Of a DNA stretch of 64,000 nucleotides, positions 1 to 8,253 are shown piece by piece; the first letter of the stretch is position 1, and every line of letters starts with the position of its first letter. The notes under the pieces are model-generated. The model was not told the DNA's origin. It worked only from the letters and a program-made list of their open reading frames with translations, and did not search any database. This DNA comes from Anaerolineales bacterium HSG24 (GTDB lineage: Bacteria; Chloroflexota; Anaerolineae; 4572-78; J111). A program made the position numbers and the translations under genes. The DNA is taken from contig JAUCGB010000001.1 in NCBI GenBank assembly GCA_030377895.1, positions 24,547 to 88,546 of the forward strand, in the 5' to 3' direction.

Positions 1-2340
1 TTTGACATTGGGGACGGTAAACCAGAACTCAGCACCAGCCCCTTCTTCGCTGACCAGACCAATATCACCACCATGCATTTCGACCAGTTGTTTACTAATC
101 GCCAATCCTAGCCCAGTGCCGCCATATTCGCGAGTTTTGGTCATGTCAGCTTGCTTAAAACTTTGGAATATAACATCCTGTTTTTCTTTTGAAATACCAA
201 TTCCGGTATCAATAATCCTAAACTTGATAAAAGTCTCGTCATGATCATCTTGACCGACAATAATTTTTACTTCACCCTGCTTGGTAAATTTAATGGCATT
301 GCTGATGATGTTAATCAAAGTCTGTTTCAAACGTAATCTATCGGCGTAAATATGGCGCAAGTTTGGAGCAACATCAAGAGATAGGTCAATTTGTTTGCCT
401 CTAACCAATGATTGAGCAATCGAGAAGACATCGGTTATAGTCTCGGCAACGGCTAAGGGGCGAGGGAATATCTCCATCAATCCGGCTTCGATTCGAGAGA
501 TGTCCAAAATATCGTTCAAAATCGTGAGCAACATCTCACCATTGCTCCGAATCAGCTTAAGGTCATTATGTGCCAACTCCGGCAGTTCGCCGTCAATGCC
601 TTCGAGCAAAATTTCCGTAAAACCCAAAATGGCGTTTAGAGGTGTTCGCAATTCATGGCTCATGCTGGTTAAAAAGTCGGTTTTTAGCTGGTCTAGGGCT
701 TGAAGTTGCTGGATTGTGGCTTGTTTTTCGGCCAGTAAAATCGCGTTGTCAATGGCGATGGCGGTTTGGTCGGCAATTGTTTGCACCATCGACACATCTT
801 CTTGAGTAAACCTGTTTACCCGCTCACTTTGAATGGCCAGCACCCCTAAAACTCGCTCGTTGATGTGTAAAGGCATGGCTAGTTCCGATTTGGTGTTGGG
901 GAGTAACGGATTAGGGATAAAATTGGCATCATTGGCGATATTATTGCATAAATAATGGCGATTTGTTTCGGCGACTTGCCCCTCAATCCCCTGCCCAGCA
1001 ATACGCTGATACCGTTGCTGTTTTAAGGTTTGCCCTATCTCACCCGACCCGGCGGCCAATTCTAAATCGCCACTGGTTTCATTGAGCAGATAGACATGGG
1101 CATGGTAGAAACCAAAACTGGTTTTAACTTGGTTGACCAGTTCTATCAACAGTTTATCCAAATCGAGAATAGCGTTCAATTGCCCACTTAACTGGGCTAT
1201 GACTGCTAATCGTTGGGTACGATCAGAGACCATATCCTCCAGATGGTGCCGATATTCCCGTAGAGCCTCGGTTCGTTGTGCGACTCGTTGCTCCAAGCCA
1301 CTGACCAACCGTTGATTGGCGATAATAGGTGTAATTAAGACCGGCAATGTCTGATAGATTGCCATTTCATGTTCGGTGAAATGATGATTCGTATGCCAAT
1401 TAAAAACCAATAATCCTAGCCAATGCCGTCCTTGCACCAAGGGGATAACAACCTGAGTCAGCACTTTGTCTTTGAGCAGTGCGGCTTGTTGGGTGGGTTG
1501 TAACTGATTGTTGGTCGCCACATCAGTCAATAACAATGGCTGTTTAGAATCAGTCATCCATAACTCGGCTAACGGAAAGTCGGCCAAGAGTTGACGAGTT
1601 TGAATTGGGAAGGGGGTGGTTGGTGAATTTTGCCAACTAGCCACTGACTCAATCCCAACAGGATGCCCATATTTATCTAAATCGAAATAGAGCAAGGCCA
1701 CATTAACCACTTTTTTTTGCAATTTTGGTTGAATCAGAATCTGGAGTAGCTCTTGTTCAGAAGAAACCGTTAACAAATCTTGGCTCAATTTGAATAAAAT
1801 ATCGCTTAATTTACGAACCTGCCGTTGTTCATGGATAAGCGTGTAGGCCACTAAAGCAATGGCAAAATAGCCCAAGGCAATGGTCAGACTGTCGCTAATT
1901 TTCTCCTCAGCAATAAAGGCCATGATGCTGACGACGATGACCACGATAAACATGGCTTGATGCCCCAAAAACAGTCCAGATAAAAGAACCGAAATCGTTA
2001 AACTAACATACTGCTCCGAGCCAATATCGCTTAAATCAAAGGTTGGGGTTAAGCTGATGATACCCACCACCATCACCATAAAGACACCGGCCAACTGAAT
2101 ATATCCCAACCGAACTAATCCATAGCCGAACAAACAGGCTAATGGTGCGATTATAACCGCAATTTCGGACAAAATGGCAAGGGCAAATAAGAGGTTAACC
2201 AGTGAAATGACTAGCGAGGCAATGAACAAGCCAAAGGTCATCACACTAAGACGGTATACTTTACGGGCCAAGATAGGGTCATCGGTCTGATAAATTAAGA
2301 ACTTATCGGCGAAGGATTGCCAAATCGTTTTCAACGTCAT
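1..2340 (-). CDS. Membrane-anchored GAF sensor histidine kinase, 3' end outside the window
   Basis: The frame is open from an ATG at 2338-2340 to the window edge (780 codons), so the C-terminus is missing. Order seen: about five or six hydrophobic segments (roughly residues 35-175), a GAF-like region (about 190-380), a coiled coil, a second GAF domain (about 400-545), then HisKA with phospho-acceptor His562 in [10 protein letters not shown], and HATPase with the G-box GGTGLGLAISKQLVEMHGG close to the edge. This is a classical membrane sensor kinase that autophosphorylates on His. The first GAF-like region resembles the N-termini of the kinases at 54471-56624 and 57016-59847. A receiver domain or a stop could follow outside the window. 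No cognate regulator is adjacent on this side. Confidence 0.9.
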   Translation of the reverse strand, partial: MTLKTIWQSFADKFLIYQTDDPILARKVYRLSVMTFGLFIASLVISLVNLLFALAILSEIAVIIAPLACLFGYGLVRLGYIQLAGVFMVMVVGIISLTPTFDLSDIGSEQYVSLTISVLLSGLFLGHQAMFIVVIVVSIMAFIAEEKISDSLTIALGYFAIALVAYTLIHEQRQVRKLSDILFKLSQDLLTVSSEQELLQILIQPKLQKKVVNVALLYFDLDKYGHPVGIESVASWQNSPTTPFPIQTRQLLADFPLAELWMTDSKQPLLLTDVATNNQLQPTQQAALLKDKVLTQVVIPLVQGRHWLGLLVFNWHTNHHFTEHEMAIYQTLPVLITPIIANQRLVSGLEQRVAQRTEALREYRHHLEDMVSDRTQRLAVIAQLSGQLNAILDLDKLLIELVNQVKTSFGFYHAHVYLLNETSGDLELAAGSGEIGQTLKQQRYQRIAGQGIEGQVAETNRHYLCNNIANDANFIPNPLLPNTKSELAMPLHINERVLGVLAIQSERVNRFTQEDVSMVQTIADQTAIAIDNAILLAEKQATIQQLQALDQLKTDFLTSMSHELRTPLNAILGFTEILLEGIDGELPELAHNDLKLIRSNGEMLLTILNDILDISRIEAGLMEIFPRPLAVAETITDVFSIAQSLVRGKQIDLSLDVAPNLRHIYADRLRLKQTLINIISNAIKFTKQGEVKIIVGQDDHDETFIKFRIIDTGIGISKEKQDVIFQSFKQADMTKTREYGGTGLGLAISKQLVEMHGGDIGLVSEEGAGAEFWFTVPNVK

Positions 2341-2702
2341 GGCTATCTGAACTCCTATTAGGTGAGAACTATGGTTTCCCCTTCGTTGACGTAAATAGAG
2401 TACTTATTATTGTACACGGTTTTCGTTAGTTAAGGGTAGTATTTTTGGGATGATTTTCAAAACGGTAAATGGCGTGCAAATCTTGGTTTGCTGGCAAAGC
2501 GAGCTTTGCACGCCGTCTCATTTACCCATTTGGTCGTCAAAATTCATTAGAAGGTCGTCCACATGTAGCCATATTTATGAATTAGACTAAAATAGAGGTT
2601 GGGGAAGACAGGAGCATTTCATTATTTCATTAACACATATAGACAACCGAAACTTGTCACTCCAAATATACCACAATTCGGCCTAAAGGTATAACCTAGC
2701 TT
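2341..2702. other. Intergenic region between divergent genes
   Basis: No coding frame is convincing here. It should hold the promoters of the leftward kinase and the rightward permease, but no clear -35/-10 pair was picked out. It contains one palindromic repeat (2471-2514). Confidence 0.5.
2471..2514. repeat. Short palindrome, GGCGTGCAAA/TTTGCACGCC
   Basis: Ten-base inverted arms at 2471-2480 and 2505-2514 enclose further TTTGC/GCAAA pairs. Similar TGCAAAG/CTTTGCA words form the centre of the element at 32643-32743 and occur near 63790. Confidence 0.6.
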
Positions 2703-3605
2703 ATGGAACTGCTACTTATCTTTATCAATGTTGTTACCCCTGTCTTTACCCTAGTCATCATCGGCTATCTAGCTGGAAATCGGCTAGAGTTGGACGCTCG
2801 TACTCTATCCAGAAGTGCCTACTACCTGTTCATACCAGCCTTTACCTTTAATGTGATTAGCACCGCCGACATAGATTTGAGCCTCGCCGTCCAAATCACT
2901 CTGTATATCATCACCGTCCATATCGCCTGCTCTCTATTGGCTTTTAGCGTCGCCAAACTGTTGCACCGTTCGGCAGAGGTGGCCGCGGCATACATAATGG
3001 TGGCTTCTTTTGGCAACGTCGGCAATTTTGGCCTCTCCATCATCGAGTTTGGGTTGGGTGAGACCGCGCTCGTACCTGCCACAGTTTCCTTTTTAGCCAT
3101 CTCGCTCAGCGCGTTTGTGATATGCGTAGGCGCGGCCAGTAGCGTGCGTGGGAGTGGCCTTATGGCGGTTGTGGCGGTGTTAAAAACGCCAGCCCTCCTC
3201 TCGGTCATCCCTGCCGCCTTCTTTTTGGCAACCCCGTTTTCGGTGCCGATGTCGCTTGTCCGCATAACCAGTTTGTTAGGCCAAGCCATGATTCCGGTGA
3301 TGTTGGTGACTTTAGGTGTACAACTCTCCAATATCAAACAGCCCCGCATTAGTTCTGATGTGATGGTGGCTAGTGCAATCCGGTTGATTGCTGGGCCAGT
3401 CCTAGCGATTATGTTAGCCGCCCTATTCGGAGTCACTGGCCTAGAGCGCTCGGTGGGGATTCTACAAGCCGGTATGCCCGCCGCAGTGCTGACCTCTATC
3501 ATCGCCATTGAGTACGACATTGTACCCGACCTCGTGACCACGATTACCTTATTTTCTACCATTGCCAGTTTGTTTAGTCTGACGATTTTGCTATCATATC
3601 TGTAG
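2703..3605 (+). CDS. AEC family permease
   Basis: A 300-residue, almost wholly hydrophobic protein with about ten predicted membrane segments, the usual size for the auxin efflux carrier (AEC/Mem_trans) family. Family-like segments seen are the N-terminal TPVFT-type start (VVTPVFTLVIIGYLAG), the central GNVGNFGLSI, LVTLGVQLS and the C-terminal AGMPAAV. Members export or exchange organic acids and related anions in the inner membrane; the substrate cannot be told. The ATG at 2703 has only a weak ribosome site, but the next Met would remove the first membrane segment. It stands alone; a leftward kinase lies upstream and repeats lie downstream. Confidence 0.9.
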   Translation: MELLLIFINVVTPVFTLVIIGYLAGNRLELDARTLSRSAYYLFIPAFTFNVISTADIDLSLAVQITLYIITVHIACSLLAFSVAKLLHRSAEVAAAYIMVASFGNVGNFGLSIIEFGLGETALVPATVSFLAISLSAFVICVGAASSVRGSGLMAVVAVLKTPALLSVIPAAFFLATPFSVPMSLVRITSLLGQAMIPVMLVTLGVQLSNIKQPRISSDVMVASAIRLIAGPVLAIMLAALFGVTGLERSVGILQAGMPAAVLTSIIAIEYDIVPDLVTTITLFSTIASLFSLTILLSYL

Positions 3606-3664
3606 GGCAGTTCCAGTTTTGGCTCTATGGGATATTCCGTGCAAAACGAATCCTGATTTATTAA

Positions 3665-3896
3665 GGAATGAGTCCTAAATAAGTTGCGCGTTTGGCAATC
3701 GTAGGGGCTAGGCAAGGCGGTGTAGCGTTGGTTTGAAATCAGAACTCCAATCCGCCTTGCCTCGCCCTGAATCCACGGAATGACGGGCGAGGCAGGGGCG
3801 GAGAGAACATGGATGTACGTTCCAAAATCAGACCGCCCTGCCTAGCCCCTACCATAATCTCCGACGCAAACGTGCAAGTTATTAAAATCCCGTTCC
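3665..3896 (+). repeat. Family L element (about 230 bp, GGAATGAG ends)
   Basis: Long imperfect palindrome whose left arm GGAATGAGTCCTAAATAAG and GTAGGGGCTAGGCAAGGCGG are mirrored by the right arm (CCGCCCTGCCTAGCCCCTAC and GTTCC). Near-identical copies lie at 19128-19359 and, inverted, at 56746-56961; a truncated one lies at 52765-52863. It is non-coding and MITE-like. Confidence 0.85.
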
Positions 3897-3920
3897 TAAA
3901 TAAGTTGCGCGTTTCGACAT

Positions 3921-3985
3921 CGCCTTCGACAAACTCAGGCTACGTAGCGCCGCCTGAGCGTTCGACTGTCGGAGGTGACTCATTC
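3921..3985. repeat. Family Q palindrome (CGCCTTCGACA...CTCAGGC)
   Basis: An inverted repeat of the CGCCTTCGACAAACTCAGGC type, with a degenerate right arm. Relatives lie at 23322-23372, 39416-39463 and in pieces between 50808 and 50980. Confidence 0.65.
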
Positions 3986-4016
3986 GCGTCAACTACTCTA
4001 TGCGCCCCTCCCAACT

Positions 4017-4044
4017 TTGTATTTTAGGCGATGTATCTTATAAT
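4017..4044 (+). promoter_or_regulatory. Possible sigma70-type promoter of glnS
   Basis: TTGTAT at 4017-4022 and a consensus TATAAT at 4039-4044 are 16 bases apart. The start codon of glnS is 76 bases further on. Confidence 0.5.
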
Positions 4045-4120
4045 ACGGTGTCTCCCCAAACTATTTGAGGAGAAGTACCCGTGACAATTTTAATTTCTAT
4101 TCTAAATTTGGAGGTCTACC

Positions 4121-5806
4121 ATGACCACACCTGACACAGACGTTGCATCTAATTTTATTACCAAAATTATTGAAGAGGACATGGCCAACAATCGTTACGA
4201 AGGCCGAGTCCATACTCGTTTCCCGCCAGAGCCGAATGGGTATCTGCATATTGGGCATGCCAAGTCAATCTGCTTGAACTTTGGCTTGGCCGAGCAGTTC
4301 GATGGGATATACAACCTCCGTTTTGATGATACCAATCCCAGCAAAGAAGAGGTTGAGTATGTGGAGTCGATTCAAGACAATATTCGCTGGCTTGGTTTCG
4401 ATTGGGAAGACCGGCTCTATTATGCCTCAGATTATTTTGAGCAGTTGTACGAGTTCGCGCTCAAACTGATTAAAGACGGTTACGCCTACGTTGATAGTCT
4501 CAGCGCCGAGGAGATGCGAGCGTATCGAGGCACATTAACTGAGCCGGGAAAAGAGAGTCCAGACCGCAATCGCTCAGTTGAGGAGAATCTCGACCTCTTC
4601 GCCCGCATGCGAGCCGGAGAGTTTAAGGATGGCGAATACGTTCTGCGAGCCAAAATCGACATGACTGCGGGCAATTTGAACATGCGCGACCCCGTCATGT
4701 ACCGTATTCTGCATGCCGAGCATCACCGCACAGGTGATGCATGGTGCATCTATCCTATGTACGATTTTACGCATGGGCAATCCGATTCGATTGAACGCAT
4801 CACTCACTCGATTTGCACCTTAGAGTTTGCAGACCATCGTCAGTTGTATGACTGGTTTATCGAAAAATTGGACATTTACGCCCCACAACAAATCGAGTTT
4901 GCTCGCCTGAATCTAACCTACATGCTGATGAGTAAACGGAAACTCTTGCGCTTGGTTGAAGAAAAACATGTCAGCGGTTGGGACGATCCTCGCATGCCGA
5001 CCTTATCGGGTCTGCGTCGCCGAGGCTACACCCCGCAGTCGATTCTAGATTTTGCCGAGCGAGTGGGCGTGGCTAAAGCGAACAGTCGCATCGACATCGC
5101 CCTGCTCGAACACCATGTGCGGCAAGATTTGAACAAACGGGCCTCACGGGTTATGGTGGTCTTAAATCCGCTCAAGGTAGTCATCACCAACTATCCAGAG
5201 GATAAGGTCGAATATGCCGACGCGGTCAACAATCAAGAGGATTTAAGCCAAGGGACGCGCAAAGTTCCCTTCTCGAAAACACTCTATGTTGAGCGGGATG
5301 ACTTCCAAGAACAGCCTCATAAGAAGTTCTTCCGACTATCACCGGGCCGCGAAGTCCGGCTGATGCACGCCTACTACATCACCTGCAACGAGGTGATTAA
5401 GGATGAGGCGGGCAACGTGACCGAACTCCATTGCACCTACGACCCCGAAACATGGGGCGGCTCATCACCCGATAATCGTCGGATAAAAGGGACGCTCCAT
5501 TGGGTCTCGGCGAACCATGCCATTGAGGCCGAAGTACGCTTGTACGACCATCTTTTCAAAACTGAAAACCCTAACGCGGTGGAAGAGGGACAAGACTTTA
5601 CCGTCAACCTGAATCCCAACTCATTAGCGGTTTTGAACCAATGTAAAATCGAGCCAAGTCTGGCCGAGGCCAAACTTGGGGATAACGTCCAATTTTTGCG
5701 AAAAGGGTATTTTACTTTAGATAAAGATAGCACATCTGACAAAATCGTCTTTAATCGCACCGTTTCCCTGCGCAACACATGGACAAAAGTTAAGAAAAAA
5801 CGGTAA
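4121..5806 (+). CDS. glnS: Glutaminyl-tRNA synthetase
   Basis: A 561-residue class I aminoacyl-tRNA synthetase that charges tRNA-Gln with glutamine in the cytoplasm. The N-terminal block [17 protein letters not shown] contains the HIGH signature at residues 43-46. The second ATP-binding signature appears as MSKRK at about 270-274, the GlnS form of KMSKS. The C-terminal part (about 345-561) fits the two-lobed beta-barrel anticodon-binding domain. Length matches bacterial GlnS (about 550) rather than the shorter GltX. The start is fixed by GGAGG at 4110-4114, six bases before the ATG. GlnS implies direct glutaminylation rather than sole reliance on GatCAB. It is monocistronic, with a terminator-like hairpin at 6054-6095. 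Confidence 0.97.
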   Translation: MTTPDTDVASNFITKIIEEDMANNRYEGRVHTRFPPEPNGYLHIGHAKSICLNFGLAEQFDGIYNLRFDDTNPSKEEVEYVESIQDNIRWLGFDWEDRLYYASDYFEQLYEFALKLIKDGYAYVDSLSAEEMRAYRGTLTEPGKESPDRNRSVEENLDLFARMRAGEFKDGEYVLRAKIDMTAGNLNMRDPVMYRILHAEHHRTGDAWCIYPMYDFTHGQSDSIERITHSICTLEFADHRQLYDWFIEKLDIYAPQQIEFARLNLTYMLMSKRKLLRLVEEKHVSGWDDPRMPTLSGLRRRGYTPQSILDFAERVGVAKANSRIDIALLEHHVRQDLNKRASRVMVVLNPLKVVITNYPEDKVEYADAVNNQEDLSQGTRKVPFSKTLYVERDDFQEQPHKKFFRLSPGREVRLMHAYYITCNEVIKDEAGNVTELHCTYDPETWGGSSPDNRRIKGTLHWVSANHAIEAEVRLYDHLFKTENPNAVEEGQDFTVNLNPNSLAVLNQCKIEPSLAEAKLGDNVQFLRKGYFTLDKDSTSDKIVFNRTVSLRNTWTKVKKKR

Positions 5807-6053
5807 TTGCGTAAAGCGTGAAGTAATGAAACGCGAGGCGCGAGTTAACCCCTTGAGGTTTTTTGGGTTAACGAAGTTATAATCAATAAATTTGGTAGTG
5901 TTGACCTGTTGACTGATAGCCTTGGGCTAAAGCCACAAGGCTAAAAGCTTAAGACCGCTAAAAGCGGCCTAAATAGCTGGCTTCAGCCTGCTTTAGCTTT
6001 TAGCATCGGGATTGATTCCGATTGCTCCCAGATTCTTTCACAATAAATTTATA
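5807..6053. other. Intergenic region after glnS
   Basis: No gene seen. It includes GTTAACCC/GGGTTAAC arms just after glnS (about 5843-5871), without a T-run, and a composite palindrome at 5925-6020. Confidence 0.6.
5925..6020. repeat. Composite palindrome with CTAAAAGCGGCC core
   Basis: Contains GACCGCTAAAAGCGGCC and GGCTAAAGCC/GGCTTCAGCC words. A relative in the opposite orientation lies at 51021-51127, with the same AAATAGCTGGCTTCAGCC-type segment. Confidence 0.7.
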
Positions 6054-6095
6054 ACGGCTCTCATCAGCATGAGTAACTGACGAGAGCCGTTTTTG
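6054..6095 (+). terminator. Intrinsic terminator-like hairpin
   Basis: Arms ACGGCTCTC and GAGAGCCGT are separated by about 18 bases and followed by TTTTTG and another T-run. It is the first good terminator downstream of glnS. Confidence 0.7.
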
Positions 6096-6100
6096 TTTTT

Positions 6101-6244
6101 TGTCTAAGTACCGGACAAAACAGTTAGGACACGGATAAACGCGGATAAACACGGATTTTTTAGGCTTATCTGTGTGTATCCGTGTTAATCCGTGTCCCTT
6201 TTTTCTTCTGTAACAAGTTCAATCTTTTTTTGTCCTGTACTCAG
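6101..6244. repeat. Family P element, uninterrupted copy (144 bp)
   Basis: Begins TGTCTAAGTACCGGACAAAA and ends GTCCTGTACTCAG. The inner palindrome pairs GGACACGGATAAACGCGG with the later ATCCGTGTTAATCCGTGTCC. The copy at 19865-20108 is nearly identical but carries a 98-bp insertion after CAGTTA. A shorter relative is at 14295-14348. Confidence 0.9.
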
Positions 6245-6324
6245 TTTTTGGTAATCAAAAAAGTTCGACTCTGACTGGTCTTTGACCGTCACCCTACGCT
6301 TAGGCAACCTTGCTAGATTTTTTA

Positions 6325-6353
6325 TTGACTCTCTAGGCCAAATGGCGTATACT
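6325..6353 (+). promoter_or_regulatory. Sigma70-type promoter
   Basis: TTGACT (6325-6330) and TATACT (6348-6353) are 17 bases apart, an almost ideal housekeeping promoter. It would give a leader of about 120 bases for the gene starting at 6481. Confidence 0.65.
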
Positions 6354-6480
6354 GTTAGCAATTAAGTGAGCAAAAACGGGCGCATAGAGATGTTGGGGGA
6401 GAAGTACATGTCACTTGAAATAGGACGTGACAAAGTAAAATATCCTTCAAAACGCCAAACTTTGTAATAAGGAGTCAATC

Positions 6481-7200
6481 ATGAACCGCTTTATGACAGC
6501 ACCTAAAATAATCATAATAATCACTCTTGCCATTGGAATTGTGGTGATTGGCTACGTTCCCCTCTCCATTGCCTCGATTGAGGACATCCCGATTACCTCA
6601 CACATCAATCTGTTGGGGGCTAGGCTGGTTTTAGCCCCTGTTGATGATAACGTAGCCTCCCCAACCCTATTAACCGAAGCGGCAACGGTCATTGAGCATC
6701 GGCTGGCCCAAGCCAACTTGAAGGGTCAGTTTGAGGTTGCGGTACAGGCAGAGTATCTTGAAATCATCTTAAGTGAAGGGCAAGATGTCCCTTACATTAA
6801 GCCTCTAATTACCCGTGTTGGCGAAATCAGCTTTATTGATGGTGGCGTTGAGTCGGCCCCATTGGGGCAACTGTCCGATATCGAGCATTATCAACCTGTT
6901 TTAACCAGTCAGGGTGTTAAAAACTTTGAACGCCCTAAAAATGGCGACATCTTCTATACTTTAAGTTTGAACGCCTCATTCACCAATAAATTGACTGATT
7001 TTATGGCTCAGAACCCTGATAACTACATTTGTGTCGCGATGGACGGGCAAATTTCAAACTGTTCTTCCATGTATCATCTCAATGCCGACAAGTTGATGAT
7101 TGTACCGAATATTAGCGGCGGCTCTGCTTTAACAATGGCTGAACTGATGACTTTCATTAATAGTGGTGCCTTACCCACGGCTTTCGAGATTGTCGAATAG
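6481..7200 (+). CDS. Membrane-anchored protein with SecD-like periplasmic domain
   Basis: 239 residues. One N-terminal hydrophobic segment (about 9-32) suggests a signal anchor, with the remainder outside the membrane. Residues about 50-130 resemble the first periplasmic domain of SecD/SecDF: a helix of the form VIEHRLAQANL, a strand ending in LEIILSEG, then a VGEISFIDGG-like segment. The SecD transmembrane bundle is absent, so this is not a full translocase subunit. A good promoter lies upstream, AAGGAG at about 6469-6474 sets the ATG, and a clear terminator (7293-7324) follows, so it is transcribed alone. Its function is unknown; an accessory role at the membrane is only a guess. Confidence 0.75.
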   Translation: MNRFMTAPKIIIIITLAIGIVVIGYVPLSIASIEDIPITSHINLLGARLVLAPVDDNVASPTLLTEAATVIEHRLAQANLKGQFEVAVQAEYLEIILSEGQDVPYIKPLITRVGEISFIDGGVESAPLGQLSDIEHYQPVLTSQGVKNFERPKNGDIFYTLSLNASFTNKLTDFMAQNPDNYICVAMDGQISNCSSMYHLNADKLMIVPNISGGSALTMAELMTFINSGALPTAFEIVE

Positions 7201-7292
7201 ACCGGACTTAGAACCGATATGTTGACTTAGTCAAGACATTAATAAGAATTTCCGTTTTTAATTCTGGCAATCCGGTCAAATACTGATAAATT

Positions 7293-7324
7293 AAGCGTTA
7301 AGGATAAAACCTTATCGCTTTTTT
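7293..7324 (+). terminator. Intrinsic terminator
   Basis: Arms AAGCGTTAAGG (7293-7303) and CCTTATCGCTT (7310-7320) pair at 10 of 11 positions with a 6-base loop, followed by a run of six T. Confidence 0.8.
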
Positions 7325-7359
7325 GATTCAATAATACCTGTTTTTATGTTGACTCTCAG

Positions 7360-7495
7360 TACCCGACAGAAAAGTTAGCCAAAACTAATTAACACAGAGT
7401 TTCACAGAGAAAAAGCGAATTATTTTTTCCTCTGTGAAGTTCTGTGCGTCTCTGTGAAACTCTGTGTTACATTTTGCCTTTCCTGAATTACTTTC
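7360..7495. repeat. Family S element (CACAGAG stem), right end missing
   Basis: Starts TACCCGACA and has long CACAGAGTTTCACAGAG/CTCTGTGAAACTCTGTG arms. The usual closing TGTCGGGTA is absent; a family F element starts where it should be. Confidence 0.8.
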
Positions 7496-7496
7496 A

Positions 7497-7625
7497 CCCC
7501 CTCGTTCCCAACCTCCAGATTGGGAACGTATTTGCCATAGAAACGCTGTTTCTGGCATGTTGCAAGTCGTAAATAGAGTTCACTTGAGCAATTGTGTTCT
7601 CAAACCCAGTTTGGGAACAAGGGGG
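7497..7625. repeat. Family F element (CCCCCTCGTTCCCAA ends)
   Basis: Terminal arms CCCCCTCGTTCCCAA and TTGGGAACAAGGGGG. A second copy at 39478-39607 is about 90% identical by eye. The small open frame across it is a by-product. Confidence 0.85.
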
Positions 7626-7777
7626 CTGAATGATTACTCAAGGTCAGATTTTTCAAATAGAAGATTATAGTGCATAATACTCGTGTCTTAATGCAGCTTA
7701 AAAATTGTCTTATTAGAGTTTTCCGGTTGAGAAGTTTCAAAACTTATCGAAATCTATCTGATACAATAAAGCTTTTG

Positions 7778-7868
7778 GGTAGTCCTGCATAGGTAGTGGT
7801 CAGCTACCCGCAAGTTCTAAACTTGCGGGTAGCTAACGGATCCTTATCACTACTTCTGCACCATTACC
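7778..7868. mobile_element. Family E MITE-like element, 91 bp, 8-bp target duplication
   Basis: Ends GGTAGTCCTGCA and (reverse complement) GGTAATGGTGCA form imperfect terminal inverted repeats of about 21 bp. The centre is the hairpin GCTACCCGCAAGTT/AACTTGCGGGTAGC. It is flanked on both sides by AGCTTTTG (7770-7777 and 7869-7876). It has no coding capacity, so it would need a transposase supplied elsewhere. Confidence 0.85.
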
Positions 7869-8253
7869 AGCTTTTGTAATTCTCGAACAATTGGGTTGAT
7901 AAGAACAAATTAGTCTGTCCTGTTCTGTGCGAACACAAAAATTCGTTTATCATTCTACACATTTTTTGACCAATACGAGAATCCTTCAAATAGGGACAGA
8001 GATTTCTAAAAAATTCCAGAATCTTGGATGTATTACTCTTTTGTTTGGCGTTAAAAGATGGGTTTTGCAACGATGCTGGATTTCATCTGGACAGTTATAG
8101 ACCAAAAAATGAAAGTTAATACCCCTATTGTTATCATTCATTTTTACAGGAGGGTAGCTTCACAAACAAAAAGTAGTAGAATAGTTGTTAGCGGTTTTTG
8201 TTAAATCTAAATTTGTTAGGTAAAACATTCAAAAATTAAGGAGAAACTTTCTA
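7869..8253. other. Intergenic region with a possible gene remnant
   Basis: On the minus strand a TTG-initiated frame of 68 codons (8070 down to 7864) ends in a stop supplied by the right end of the family E element. Removing the element and one 8-bp repeat would let the frame run seven codons further. A second minus frame starting at an ATG near 8140 covers the preceding residues in another phase, as in a frameshifted fragment. No family was recognised and no good ribosome site is present. The promoter of the collagen-like gene should also be here. Confidence 0.35.

Larger units (their letters stand above)
3606..4016. other. Repeat-filled intergenic region
   Basis: Apart from a 29-bp word near 3620 (GGCTCTATGGGATATTCC and following) that recurs near 29109, it holds one long palindromic element (3665-3896) and a smaller one (3921-3985). 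No gene is seen. The promoter of glnS follows. Confidence 0.7.

Noticed and set aside
2822..3715. 297-codon minus-strand frame opposite the AEC permease
   Set aside because: It lacks recognisable domains and runs into a repeat; the plus frame is a complete membrane protein of family length.
3662..3899. tRNA or structured RNA in the long palindrome
   Set aside because: The structure is a single long hairpin repeated elsewhere as a dispersed element; no cloverleaf or CCA-type features were found.
7360..7495. CRISPR-like array in the CACAGAG repeats
   Set aside because: The repeats are internal to one palindrome, not regularly spaced direct repeats with unique spacers, and no cas gene is present.
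7464..7670. Small plus-strand frame across 7464-7670
   Set aside because: It lies across family S and family F palindromes and has no ribosome site.
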